Assembly: GCF_032884065.1 (NCBI RefSeq)
Contig: NC_088867.1
Location: 29,727,252 to 29,791,251, forward strand
DNA: 64,000 bases
Source: Artemia franciscana
Lineage: Eukaryota > Arthropoda > Branchiopoda > Anostraca > Artemiidae
Reading direction: 5' to 3'
Shown here: positions 9,815 through 22,109 of the stretch, piece after piece
Layout: every line of letters starts with the position of its first letter
Position numbering within the stretch: the stretch's first letter is position 1
Program-made: the position numbers and the translations under genes
Notes under the pieces: generated by a model
Told to the model about the DNA's origin: nothing
What the model saw: only the letters and a program-made list of their open reading frames with translations
The model's database searches: none

Positions 9815-11481
9815 CTCATTTAAGTTTTTGAGGTCTTGAAGCATCTTGACACAAATAAATCACCAGACATTCATGAATTTTCAAACCATATGATCTGAGA
9901 GCTTGCAAACAGTACTCACTGAACCACTGACATATTTGTATAATCTGTGTCTGGTGTCTGGTACTTGCCCTTTGGCATGGAAAAAAGCAATAATTAAACC
10001 CCTGTATAAAAGTGGCACAAAAACACAATTTAAAACTATAGACCAATATCAAACACTTCAATTTTTTCCAGAGTTATGGAAAAACTAATTGTCAAGAGAA
10101 TACAAAATTATTTCGAATCAAATCTTCTTTGCCATCCATCTCAACATGGTTTCCATAAAAAACGTTCATGTAATACACAGCTTTTGGAAGTAATTACTGA
10201 CTTCCATAGGATGGCAGATGAAGGTCTCAGGTTTGATTGCATCTATATAGATTTTTCTAAGGCATTTGATAAAATTTCCATTCTGCTTTTACTTCAAAAG
10301 TGTGAGGTATATCCCCTTGGTGCCAGAACGTTGAATTGGATTGGTGATTATCTAACAGGCAGGATGCAGAAAGTGATTGTAGGTGATGCTTTGTCCTCTG
10401 CTGAGATAGTTTTAAGTGGTGTTCCACAAGGTAGTTGCCTTGGTCCAGTACTTTTCTGCCTTTTCATCAATGACTTGCCTCTTGTTGTCCACCATTCCAC
10501 AATTAAAATGTTCGCAGATGATGTAAAGCTCTACCGCTCCTTGACAAATTCAGATGAAGCTTCATTGCTTCAAAAAGACTTGGATGCAGTGCACAATTGG
10601 TGTAATGCTAACTCCATGTTTGTCAACAAAAATAAGTGTAGGGCCATCCATTACTTTGGCAAAGTAGAATAAAGTTACCAAAACCATCTTGCTGGACATT
10701 CAATCTTACCTGTTGAAAATGTCCGTGACCTTGGTGTTCATTTTGATTCTAGTCTTAGGTTTGACAAGCATGTCTCTGAAGTAACTCGTAAGGCAAACTA
10801 TCAGCTATTATGTCTTAGATGGAATTTCTGTAAGTTTAATCTCTGTTCATTCATTGCCATTTATAAATCAACAGTTTGACCAATACTTGAATACAATTTG
10901 TCAGTATGGTATCCATTGAATAAAATGACAGAGCAAGGGTTGAAAAAATACAGCAAAGAGCTACTAAGCTTGTACCTTATTTGAAACATTTACCATATGA
11001 AAATAGACTACACAGGCTAGGATTGTCAGGTCTTCAATTCTGAAGGGATAGGGCAGACATTATTAACACATTCCATATAATCAAAGGCATTGATAATATA
11101 AGTTCTTCACATTTAATGACACTAACAGGACCCATTATCACCCACATAAATTGTACCCCTCACTTTCAAAAAGGAAAATAGGCCAACATTCATTTTACAG
11201 CAGGGTGTGGAAGCCATGGAATGACCTTCCACCTAAAACATTTCTAACAGATGACATAAACAGATTCAAAACAAAACTAGCAGAAACAAATTTTCAAAGT
11301 AAATCATTTTAAAATAATTTATAGTATTATTTGTCAGTGTTTGTTGTAGTTGTTATTTTCATTGATTTGTATGTGTGTATTATGTTGTCAGTATTGTCAT
11401 AACTTCTATTTATTATGTTTATTGTGACAAGCTTGAAAGCTTACCGTATTTGGTATTAATAAATAAATAAATAAATAAATA
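9815..11481 (+). pseudogene. 5'-truncated LINE with reverse transcriptase and AATA tail
   Basis: The element starts within the reverse transcriptase. The first part (9,815-10,075) is broken by stops and frameshifts but shows LDTNKSPD and CPLAWKKAIIKPLYKSG. An open stretch at 10,076-10,672 (198 residues) carries the RT core: MEKLIVKRI, FIYI-like DFSKAFDK, SGVPQGSCLGPVLFCLFIND and the catalytic FADDVKL. After a stop the frame continues in pieces to about 11,310, with a C-terminal region of the HLPYENRLHRLGL type common in CR1/Jockey-like elements. The element ends in an AATA microsatellite at 11,458-11,481, the usual LINE tail. It is inactive because of several stops. Confidence 0.88.
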
Positions 11482-14400
11482 ACCCTAGGCTATACCAAAA
11501 AAACTAGCCATAAAATAACCAAATTTTAACTTTAAATATATGTAGCAAGCAACAAGAAACCATATTTTCTTGCTTTCCTTGTATTATTTTTTAATCAATT
11601 TTCCATTACTTATTATCAGTTTTTTTTACATAGCCTAGGGCTATAAGAAACCATTGAAAGGGGGCTGGGGGATGAATTGTCAAAACCTGTAAACAAAGCC
11701 ATAAAATAAACATAAGATTATCAGTCTAAATATGTGTCTTTTTTTCTAGGATGTCTCCTTTTGAACAGCCACTACTTAAGACCTTTGCAAAAATCACATT
11801 ATGTGTTATCCTGTTTCTTGATTTTGCTTCTTTGCTGTTAAATCCATTTGACCAAAAGATTGATGACAGCAGAATATATGGAGCACACATACTTTTGGTT
11901 ACACATTAGCACATGAGCATGGAGGGGGGGGGGTGGTTGGTAATGTAAAATGAAGCACTTTCAGGAGTGACAGCTGTAAGTAAGAGTTTATAAAAAATAG
12001 GCTGTTTTCAAGTTTTATAGTGTTTCCATTTGAGTGGGTCTAACTGTACACTATTATTATAAGTAAATATATTTTCTTTAAAAGTTGTTTTCAGAATTTC
12101 ATAATGTTTCCTTATGAGGAGAAGTACCTCTGCATCAGGACTAAGAGCAAAAAATTAGTGGGTTAATCTAAAAATGCCTCTCTATTTGTTATCAGCTAGC
12201 ATGTCTTGGTAAATGTTTAAATTTAGGGCTATTGAAAAAAAGGTTTTTACTTCATGATATGCAGAACAATTGTAGCAAACACATTTTGACTGTAGCTCTA
12301 CTATGCTTTACCCCTGCCAACCCCTCCTAACGTGCAAGTTATATAGCCTAAATTATATATTTTTCATCCATTATACCAGTGTTACTCTGATTTTTTTGGT
12401 TCTTGTTTTTTCACATTCAATTCAACTTGTAGGTACAAGGGCTGAAACAAGAGAGATGCATTGGCAGAACACATTGGAAATATATAATTTGGGCTATGTA
12501 TTTTCACATTATGGAGGTCAGGGTAAAGTATATTGGAACTTTAGTCTAAACATGTTAGCTATAATTGTTCTGTAGCCCTAGGCCTAGGCTATATTCTAAA
12601 TTGAAAAATGTTTTCTTAACAAGTTTCCTTCTCAATAACCCTTAGTCTAGACCTTTACCCAGGTTTCCTTCAGGAGACATGCTATCCTGAAATTTAGAAT
12701 TTAGCAAATGCTAATGTGTGGTTCTTTATGCAAGGCTTAGCCTGCCTTCATGTAGACTAGAACAATCAAGACACCATTTTAAGCCTGACTATTTTGATGA
12801 GCACTGAAGACTACCTTAAAGGAGGCTTGACTGATTCCAATTCTATGCATAGTGCAAGGCTAATAATTTTCGAAGAAAGCAATTTGGAAGCTAAGTGATG
12901 AATATTTAACCCAATCTGGATAGCCAAGTTTTCTTCTTGACAGGAAAATTTAAATCGTTAACAGCGTTGACCTAAAAATATGTTTGCTTTCAGCTTCGAA
13001 AATTCAGCTGAAAGGACTGGGATTCCCTTTTTTTTCAAAACGAAAACAGAGTTTCATCAAAAAAGGAGTATATTGAAAGAAAGGAATTGTATTTGGACCC
13101 CGATGTACAGCAGTTGACCTGTTTAGTAATATTAAAAATTGACATATCTGACACTATTCCGACGAGGTCCAAACAAATGTTTGCTTCTTTGTCACTAAGA
13201 TACTTGTCAGACAGTCAGGAAATGTCTGTGGAGGAAATTTAAACCGAGTCCTTCTCTTTCAAATCTTCCTAATGAGCTTAAAAGTATTTTCGTCTGAAAT
13301 TCTAAGATCCATCAATGAAACTCTTGACTACTAGTGCCAATTGGACAACGCATTTTTGCCTCTACATTTGGAAAAATAGATCTGCTCACTTACATTTCGT
13401 GAATTAGTGCCATTATTCTCAATCTTGAAAAGTAACCGTATGCAGTTTGCAGATTAATCAAAGACAGGAACTATAAAAATGCGACTAAAGATGCACTACA
13501 AAATAAAATACTAGCTATGAATACAGAGGATGTAACGCTTAAAATTGACTTTTAGTTCAACCATAGTAACTTAAAATCAAATATCTGAACCCACGCAGAG
13601 ATTTTCTTAGCTAGGGGCTTTCAAAAACGTTCTTAAATAGAACACACAACGCAGTGATGAAGTCTATCAAGATTTGAATATACATGCATAAAAGCGAAAT
13701 TTCGCTTGGACATGCATGCAGACAAAGAGGAAGGAGACTTTCTTTTGAAAATTTGTAATAGCTGAAAAAATTGAAAACTGTGATTTTGCACTTAGCCTGA
13801 GAGTCCAGTATGGTAAAACCTAATGTCGAAAGAAAAGTTAAAATAATACCCAGATTTTTCGAATGTACGTAAATCTTTGAAACTAGAGACAAACTCTCTG
13901 AAAAATTCTCATATCGGAAAAAACAAGCAAAAGTCAAATCATAAGAAGCAAGGTCTTAAAATCAGAAGGAGTACTATAGCGCTACCAAAGCAATTAGCTA
14001 TGTGCCTGAATATTAGTTATTTTCTTTTTTCTGGCCACAATGTATAAATGAACTAGTTATATGAACTTTTGAGGGTACTTGTTCCATTGGAAATCAAAAC
14101 TTATAATGACTCTACATGTTGAAGGGTAAACAACCTTGCTCTTTTTCTAATTTTTGCTCCCCAGTCCTTTCGCAGCTCCCCGAGACATGATCAAAATTTA
14201 TAAATAGGTTTTTCGTTTAAAATATTCGAAAGTTAAATAATGTGCCTCTAGGGATGACATGACCCGAAAGCCCTAAGGAGAGGAGTTTTAGAGAACGACA
14301 ATTGGCAACTGTTTAAACATAGGTTTCATAACCAAAAAGAAGGTGGCCTTGTCTGATGTGTGGTGTGCATTGGTCCAGAACTTTCAAAGACTGATCTTTA

Positions 14401-14849
14401 GGGCAAACGGATCACAAGTTCTATTGAGGAAAAGATGAGAAGGCTTATGAGAAAGAAGTCTCTAACCAATTGGAATCTTATATGCCATAATTCCTTTCAT
14501 TAAGAGAAACTTATTGTCTATTTGGTAGAGCAGAATTTTTGCTTTGAAGAAAACAAACATATTTGTACAATTTGTATTTATAATTATAGTATGGATTAGT
14601 TAAAAATTAAGTAGACTTTAATACACTATTTTCATTATATATTCAACAGTCAGTCAACTTTCATTATTAATTATCAGAAATCCTGATTGTTTTGGTAGTT
14701 TTCTTCCTTTTTTGTAGTTTTGATGTTTTGACAGATAAGAGCCATATTTTCCAAAATGCATGGTGGTGTAAATCAAGTGCGAAATATAAGAAATACGTCT
14801 AGAGGGTTTGAAAGCAATGGAAAGAAAGAGGTAGCACAATCCTCTTTTT
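11482..14849. other. Long stretch without recognisable gene
   Basis: Nothing in these 3.4 kb reads like a conserved protein or RNA. Open frames are short (at most about 108 residues) and of low-complexity composition. A poly-G run lies at about 11,922-11,931 and a CCTAGGCCTAGG palindrome near 12,578. Unrecognised exons cannot be ruled out. Confidence 0.45.
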
Positions 14850-16560
14850 TAATAGCCAAACGTGATTGGAGGGCAGGAAGCCCCCCCTCCCCCTCCCCGC
14901 GCCCATCATTTCCCCGAACGTCTACAATCTAAATTCTGAGACAAAAATTTTGTTCTGTGAAGTTAAAAGGTCCAGTAGTTATGTCTTTAAGGATAACAAC
15001 CCCCCCCCCAACTTCTCAGGAAAAGGGTTGCAAATTATGCCATGGGAACATATAAGGTTTATATGGAGAGGTTGGTGGTATTAACCATGGAGGATGATCA
15101 TTCGATTTGCAATCAAAAGTTCTAGTGTCCTCACTAATTCAAGTAATTCTTTCATTGTTTACATACAGGTTATCAAAAGGCCACATCAACAATGTCCTAG
15201 CAATGGCTTATTGCATTTAATTGTAACTTTAGGATTTAACAAGAATGACATCCGACTGACCAAATTGCAAAACGTTAATACTACTGCTACTATTGTTACG
15301 GCTATTGCTATTGATACTAATACCAGTAATACCAATACTAGTACTGTGACTACTATTACAACTATGCCTAAGGATATGAAGGTGGAATTGTCAAGGAATT
15401 TTTAGGAGAAGGTGAACTGGATCATAACATGCTGTATGTACTCATCTTGTCGAAAGGGTGTAAGAGCAATATCTCAGGAACAATTTGGTGTGTGAAGCTG
15501 CAACTAACAGGGCTCGTTGTGGAGGAAGTTGAACTAACGAAAAGAACACAATTGTATTCTTATACTACTGCTTCTACTCATACTGCTGCTACTGCTCCTA
15601 TTTTTTACTACTTCTACTGCTACTAATACCTCTAAAGGTAAGGTTACTACTATGAATGCTACTGCTGCTACAAAAACTAAGTTATTAAGGCAAAAACTTG
15701 GGTAATATTGAAAGTGTAGAGAACCAAATTGAAACACATTATGCCCACGCAGTTGGTCAAGAGGATGCATCAGAAATGCTTCAGCAACGGTTGACGGTAT
15801 GAAGCTGAAACTTTCAGCTTGTGCTGAAGAAACCAAAGGTGTTATGCGCGTACTGTACTAATGCTAATCACAATTGGTAATTCAAAAGCTAAGAGTATTA
15901 AAGTGAAGCTGTCAAGGAATATTTATGCCGATATTAAGATAAATCAAAACGAGCTATAAGCATGTAGACTTTCAAAAAGGTGACAAAGAAATATCTAAAA
16001 AAAAAAAGCTTACATTATTAAGTTAGATGTTTAAGGATAAATTGTAGCTGATTTTGAGCAAGCCAGAAGTGTATACTTTGAATACTATCACTACAGTCTA
16101 ATGTAAAAATTGACGCTATGAGCATTAAGTTGAAACTTTTAGGGAACGTTTAAGGAGAGTTTCAACTAAATGAAAAAACTATGCATGCAGGTTTTGAAAA
16201 GGACAATTAAGCAATGTCATTGGCAGTGTCGTTTTATAATAGCTAATATATCATTGAAACTTTTAAATTAGCTAATTCATTTGGAACGTGATAGTTCTAG
16301 TGCCCTTTTTAAGAGTCAAAAGAGATTGGAGAGCAAGAAGCCCTTTCCCCAAGCCAATTTGTTTTCTTAACAAATCCATTCAAAATTTTGTGACAGCCAC
16401 TTTGTCCAGCATAGTTGAACGGTTCAGTAGCCATATCTTGAAGGTTATTGGGTTACCCTCCCCAATAATTATTCAATTTGCCCACTATGCTGTAAAACTA
16501 AATGTTGCTTTAAAGCTAAAATAAAAGACACTGCGTGTATGTAGGTTGCTAATAAGACGT
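14850..16560 (+). repeat. R4 repeat with degenerate ACT/GCT trinucleotide tracts
   Basis: Two homologous segments (about 14,855-15,010 and 16,305-16,460) share GATTGGAG-GCAAGAAGCC, an AAATTTTGT region and GTCCAGTAG-TATGTCTT. Between them lie repeated motifs (GTCAAGGAATTTTTAGG, GAGTATTAA-GTGAAGC) and two impure trinucleotide tracts rich in ACT/GCT at about 15,275-15,370 and 15,560-15,670. A further fragment of the family is at 49.96-50.33 kb, also with ACTACTATTATTAC. Thr-rich translations of these tracts are by-products. Confidence 0.65.
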
Positions 16561-16796
16561 GTTAGCTATACTCATGTTAATTTTTGATCATTTTAAGTTT
16601 GAATCCATTATTTATTGTAATTTCTGTTCGTTTGGAATTTCATTTATTTATTAATGGTGATTTGTGGAAGGTTATATGACTTTATTTCTGCTCGTTTTTG
16701 GCTTATTGGAGCTCTTTACTTTCCTTTGAAAATCGTGCTTTCTGTAAAGAGTTTTTAAATTAATTTCTGTTCATTTTTTATTGACATTAAATTAAA
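16561..16796 (+). repeat. R3 repeat fragment
   Basis: It shares ATTTATTGTAATTTCTGTTC, GGCTT-ATTGGAGCTCTTTACTTT and TTAATTTCTGTTCATTTTTT with the copy at 62.3-62.8 kb (same strand) and, reversed, with 50.46-50.91 kb. It directly abuts the R1 copy that follows. Confidence 0.7.
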
Positions 16797-18540
16797 AAAA
16801 ACTAATTTTTTTAGCTGAAAGTAAGGAGCGACATTAAAACTTAGAACGAACAGAAATTACTCCGTATATGAAATGAGTTGTCCCCTCCGCAATCCCTCGC
16901 TCTTTACGCTAAAGCTTTTAATTGTTTTAAAAAGTAGAATTGTGGCAAAGAGTCAAACTTTAGCGTAAAGAGCGAAAGATTGCGGAGGGGACAACCCATT
17001 TCATATACGGAGTAATTTCTGTTCGTTTTAAGTTTTAATGTCGCTCCTTACTTTCAGCTAAAAAAAATTAGTTTTTTTTATTTAATTTCTGAACGTTTTT
17101 GAATTAATGCATGTTTGGTTTTGGCTCTCCGCACATAAATTATTAAAATGAAATTTGTATATTAATTCTTTTTTGGCTAAATCGCTTTCTCTTAGTTTTG
17201 ATCAGACGATTTTGAGAAATAAGGGGTGGAGAAGGAGGCCTAGTTGCCCTTCAATTTTTCGGTTACTTAAAGAGGCAACTGGAACTTTCAATTTTTAACG
17301 AACGTTTTTATTAGTAAAAAATATACGTAACTTAAGAATTAACTTACGTAACAAACTTTCATAATCTTATATTTTTATTATGTATACGAGGGGGTTTGTA
17401 CCCTCGTTAATACCTCGCTCTTTACACTAAATCGTAAGTTTTGTCCCAATTCTTTAAGAATGACCCCTGAATCAGAAAGGCCGTAGAATAAATAGTTGAA
17501 ATTACTAAAAATACTTTAGCATAAAGAGCGAGTTATTTATCTCCTCCTAAATACCTCGATCTTTATGCTAAAGTATTTTTAGAACCCCTCATATGCATAA
17601 TAATCTCTGTTCGTTTTAAGTTTCAAAGCTACTCCTTCCTTTCATTTGAAAAAACGTTTTCATGTTTATTTTCCATCGTTTTCTTATAGTAATGCTAGAA
17701 AATCCTGCGCCCTTTTCATTGAATTTTTCTTCCCCCATGACAGATTCCTCCAAGGAAAGATCCTCCAACATAGCCCCCTCCCCTCAGCCCCACCCCCAAA
17801 CAAAATAAAATTCCCCTGAAAACATCTGTACACTTCCCAATAACCATTACTATATGTAAACACTGGTCAAAGTTTGTAACTTGCAGCCCATCCCCCAGGG
17901 ATTGTGGGGGAGTAAGTCATCCCCAAAGACATAGTTATTATGGTTTTCGACTATGTTGAACAAAATGGCTATCTCAAAATTTTGATCCGTTGACTTTGGG
18001 AAAAAATGAGCGTGGGAGGGGGCCTGGATGCCCTCCAATTTTTTGTCACTTAAAAGGGCACTAGAACTTTTCATTTCCATTAGAATGAGCCCTCTTGCGA
18101 CATTCTAGGACCACTTGGTCGATACGATGACCCCTGGGAAAAAGAAAAAAAACAAACAAACAAATAAACACGCACCCGTGATTTGTCTTCTGGCAAAAAA
18201 TACAAAATTCCACATTTTTGTAGATAGGAGCTTGAAACTTCTACAGTAGGGTTCTCTGATACGCTGAATTTGATGGTGTCATTTTCGTTAAGATCCTATG
18301 ACTTTTAGGGGGTGTTTCCCCCTATTTTCTTAAATAAGCAAAATTTTCTCAGGCTCGTAACTTTTCATGGGTAATACTAAACTTGATGAAATTTATATAT
18401 TTAAAATCAGCATTAAAATACAAATCTTTTGATGTAGCTATTGATATCAAAATTCAATTTTTTTGAGTTTTGGTTACTATTGAGCCGGGTCACTCCTTAC
18501 TACAGTTCGTTACCACGAACTGTTTGATAGTCTTTTTCAT
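16797..18540 (+). repeat. R1 repeat, near full length
   Basis: This is the best copy for seeing the modules of R1. A terminal palindrome occupies about 16,797-17,075 (AAGTAAGGAGCGACATT against its inverse). A linker follows. A second palindromic module is at about 17,395-17,655, built around CTCGCTCTTTACACTAAA and TTTAGCATAAAGAGCGAG. Then come a C-rich stretch, a TTGTAGATAGGAGCTTGAAA region and a terminal hairpin at about 18,507-18,531 (CAGTTCGT against ACGAACTG). No coding frame is visible, so it looks non-autonomous. Other copies: 0.6-3.3, 23.1-24.7, 24.7-25.6 (-), 32.2-33.8, 33.9-34.7, 35.1-36.1 (-), 48.0-48.6 (-) and 57.15 kb. Confidence 0.85.
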
Positions 18541-19485
18541 GAAAAAAAAAATGTTTTTATCGTTTCGGTTTATTTTTTCTATAAGAATTCATAGTTTGGC
18601 TTCCTATTTGTATGTTGGAGAAAATTTTCAACAATTTTTGCTGAAAAATTATCAAAACACTTTATTCCTAGGGCATTGAAGTTAATATTATACAGCTGGG
18701 AAAGGCGTATTTCCACTATCAAGTCATTCAATCGAGGATTATCTACATAAATGCTAAGAAATTCGCCTTAAGCATACCCACGACATCAAAAATGTAGTAG
18801 TGCATGAAAACCTTAGCTTTTGATCGATAAACCTTCTAGCTGCTTCCAATTTGATCCGAGAGCCTTTGAAATCCGACGAGAACATGTATAACCAGTGGTT
18901 TTATATATTTCCTTTTGTAAAATTAAAACTTTCTAAAACAAAAATAATATTTTTTCTAAGAACAAGGAAGCCCATTCCCTGCATTTTAGATATGGCTCTT
19001 AAGTTTTAACATTGCTATTTACCTTTAGAAAATTATTTGATCTAATTCAACATCTTTTCGTCTTTAACTTTATATTACTTGATTGTTCAAAAGGACATAG
19101 AATTTAAAACAATTTTCAAATGAGCCAAGAGTACGCAAATTTATGGGATTTTAGTACTTTTCACACAGGTTTCAATAACCGCTTAACACCGCTGAAGTAA
19201 TAAGCAAGAAGAAGGAAACGAAGTTTGGTTTAGAAAATTTATTTTTATGTAAAAGCATATTTACTAGCCTAATTAATAAGCCAATATAATATCCAATATT
19301 CTATGCCCTTACAAATTGAGAAATTCATTCATATTGGGTGCTTTTCTGGTCAATATATTGCCTATAAAATTTCAAAGGGCTAACTGACATAAGGACAAGG
19401 TGAATGCATTGTAGCCCAAATATTGAATAGTTCACACAAATGACTTACGAGCAAAGTGAACATACCCATCGGTGCCTTTGGTAAA
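18541..19485. other. Unassigned AT-rich DNA
   Basis: No supported gene. A short minus-strand frame near 18,960-18,830 reads protein-like but stops quickly, so I do not call it. Confidence 0.4.
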
Positions 19486-20510
19486 ATTTAGAGTAAAATT
19501 CTAGTTAATTGACTTCTTGCTATCTCAGAAAGGGTTTAGGTTAGGAAAATGAAACTTTCAGGGATGAATATACAAACTAAAGTATGTCTCAGGAAGGTAT
19601 CTTGAAGCAACTACTTCTACTCCTTCTCTCTTTAGAGGTCCCTGACCTTTAAAAATATGTGTGTTATAAAAATGAAACCTCGTAAAATAGATCTTCTGCT
19701 TAATTGAAGTAGGCCTACAGCAAAATTGTTTTCAGCTTCATAACTTTGCTCAATCCCGATTTATAAGGTTTTAAACATGTGCAAATACATTTCCTAAATT
19801 TTGAAAAAAAAACATTGATAAGGCTCAGGATTCTACTCAAATAACAGGAATTGCATTTTGAGAACTAAAGACAGAAATGACAACTGGCAACTGAAAATTA
19901 AGATAAAATGTTGTTTTGTCAAAATTTCAGTAGGTCATGTAGCTGTTTCTACCTGTCATGTAGGCAAATTTCAGGGCCCTCTAGAGGGAGGAGAAGTGGA
20001 GTGGGTACTTCAAAATACCTTCCCAGGACATACTTTAGCCTTTAGACCCATCCTTGAAAGTTTCATTTTCTTAACCTAACCCCTTTACAAGATAGCCAAA
20101 AGTCAGTCAACTAGAATTTTACCAAATTTAGCTTATGTACTTTTTGTTATCTTGGAAAGGGGTTAGGTTAGAAAAATGAAACTAAGTACTGAATCCAGGG
20201 CCAAAAACGTACTTAGAGAAGGTATTATTAAGTTTCCATGTTAACTTTCTTCTAATTTCTAAGTCTTAAAAGGTTGCCTATTTGACATGTTTTTGACCTA
20301 TTGAAATTTTGACAAAACAACGTTTTACCTTAATTTTCAGTTAAGCCTATCAGTTTCCTTTTCTCTGGTTCTAGTTTTGAAAATGCAATTTCTGTTTTTG
20401 AAGTAGAATTTTAAGCCATATCTAGGTTTTCAAAATTTAGGGAATGTATTTGTGGATCTATGAAGCCTCATAAATTGTTGAGCAAAGTTGAAAACAGGAT
20501 TATGACTATT
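19486..20510. repeat. Complex inverted (fold-back) repeat
   Basis: The segment 19,490-19,640 is the inverse of about 19,985-20,130 (shared GGTTAGG-AAAATGAAACTTTC and TAAAATTCTAGTT). The segment about 19,725-19,935 is the inverse of about 20,300-20,505 (shared AGCAAAGTTGAAAACAG and TTTTGACAAAACAACGTTTT, with a few mismatches). A third, direct copy of the first motif lies at 20,150-20,220. The pairs interlock rather than form a single palindrome, suggesting repeated inversion and duplication of one short sequence. Confidence 0.75.
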
Positions 20511-20664
20511 CCAATGCATAAGGAGACATGCTAAGAAAACAATGCTTACTTCATAATATGCAAAATAATCCTAGTTAACATATTTTCCAGGGGGAGAGTC
20601 TTTATTTTCACTTATTTCCTTCTTTTTCCAACTTTGCAAGCAAATTTATGAAAAAAGCTATGCT

Positions 20665-22109
20665 TTTAATGATGATGATGAGTTCAATCCTCCATCTCAC
20701 TGGTGTGACTTGATGAGTATGCACTTTGGATGAATGCTGCTGAAATAAAAAAGATTAATAATAAGGATTTATCCCATGAGATCTAGTGTAAAAATTCAAT
20801 TGTTGCTGAAATCACTATTATATTCTCATCAGTTGCTGCTGAGCTGCCAAGAAGATTATGGTAGTCATTAAGTTTGTTTACATATGTAAGATCATGAAGG
20901 TGGTTTACTGTTTCTACTTGATCACAGTTGCTACACTTTGGGTTTTCACTATAGAAGCAGGTTAAGTATGAATTTGTTCCTACACATTCTGATTGCAGCC
21001 TGAATAGTATTTTACCCTGTTGTCTTGATAACTTCCTGTAAAGTTCTTTTTCAAAAAGCTGTTTCTGTTTCCTGGTAACAAACCAGTTTGAACTCTTAGC
21101 TTGGTTATTTATGAAAGATTCATGTTTTAACTTCTGTGTAATTGAACTAATAGCATTACTATAGATGATGTTACAGCACTGGATATCTCTTTACCTGATA
21201 TAGTTGCATCTTTGGCTGCCAGATCTGCTTGTTTGTTTTCCTGGTATGTCCATGTTACCAGGTATCCATTGAAGGGCTATGTGCATACCCATATTGACAA
21301 CTTCTTGTAATGATGTGTGGCATAAAATGGTTTCTAGGGCTGGTTTCTTAGGCCAGTAAAAACTTTAATGGGCTAAAATAGCACTTTTAGAGTCAGACAA
21401 GATTCTTACATTAGCTCCAGGGATAAAGGAGACAGATACAAAGTTTGCAGCCATGGTCAACACAATTACTTCAGTATCAGCTACAGTCAAGTATCCATCA
21501 AGCTTGAATTTATGCACTATAGACTTGGATAGGACAATAAATGCAGCTCCAACCCCGTTTTCATTTTTGGAAGCATCTGTATATATGTCAATATGGTCAG
21601 TAAAACTTACTTCTGTGAGTTACTTGAATGAGTTTGCAAGATCCAGCCCTTCCCAGTTTTCAAGGTCTTCAAAGAACTCTATACTCTGGTAGCCCCATAT
21701 GAGGGTGGGTATTAGAATTCCTGTATGAAGTATTTCAGATAATTTGGGCTCAATGCCTTTTTCTCTTAGAGCATTAATGCCAGCTGATCAGCCACTATTT
21801 TTATTTGTTTGAAAGCTGCTGTTGTCCATGTTTCAGCAGGCAAGATTTCAGAGGATGATTTCTTTCAGTCAGGCTTATTTTCTTGAGGTGTTCATGTCCA
21901 CTGATAAGGCATTGTACTTTTAAGTCTTCTAGGCCACTTTCAGATATTAAGAATATCACAGGTGTGATTTTTCAAGCACAGAATGCTATGCAAAGGGCAG
22001 AATTCTGAATACCCTCCAGTTTTTTTAGTGTGATTTTACTGGCTATTTGATAAATTATTGAACCATATTCCAATTTTGGCCTAATGTATTTTGTGTAGAA
22101 TTCAATTAA
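20665..22109 (-). pseudogene. I-like LINE, 3' half with RNase H domain (split copy)
   Basis: The minus strand carries the end of the reverse transcriptase (KYIRPKLEYGS, just left of the TTAA at 22,106) followed by an RNase H domain. All four catalytic-acid regions can be seen: YTDASKNENGVGAAF, ADTEVIVLTMA, RILSDSKSA and LQWIPGNMDIPGKQADLAAK. At least one stop lies inside the domain. The element ends near 20,670 in a short CATCATCATCAT tail. RNase H plus a simple trinucleotide tail points to the I group. It continues at 25,954-28,500 on the other side of the inserted TTAA element. Confidence 0.85.

Noticed and set aside
15094-15626. Thr/Ser/Asn-rich open frames as genes
   Set aside because: They are translations of impure ACT/GCT trinucleotide tracts inside the R4 repeat.
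16797-18540. R1 as a Helitron because of its end hairpin
   Set aside because: The hairpin is not followed by CTRR, the other end does not start TC, and large internal palindromes are atypical.
18830-18960. Short minus-strand reading with a death-domain-like phrase (SKALGSNWKQLEGLS)
   Set aside because: Only about 25 residues before a stop and no splice sites that extend it. The resemblance is too short to support a domain.
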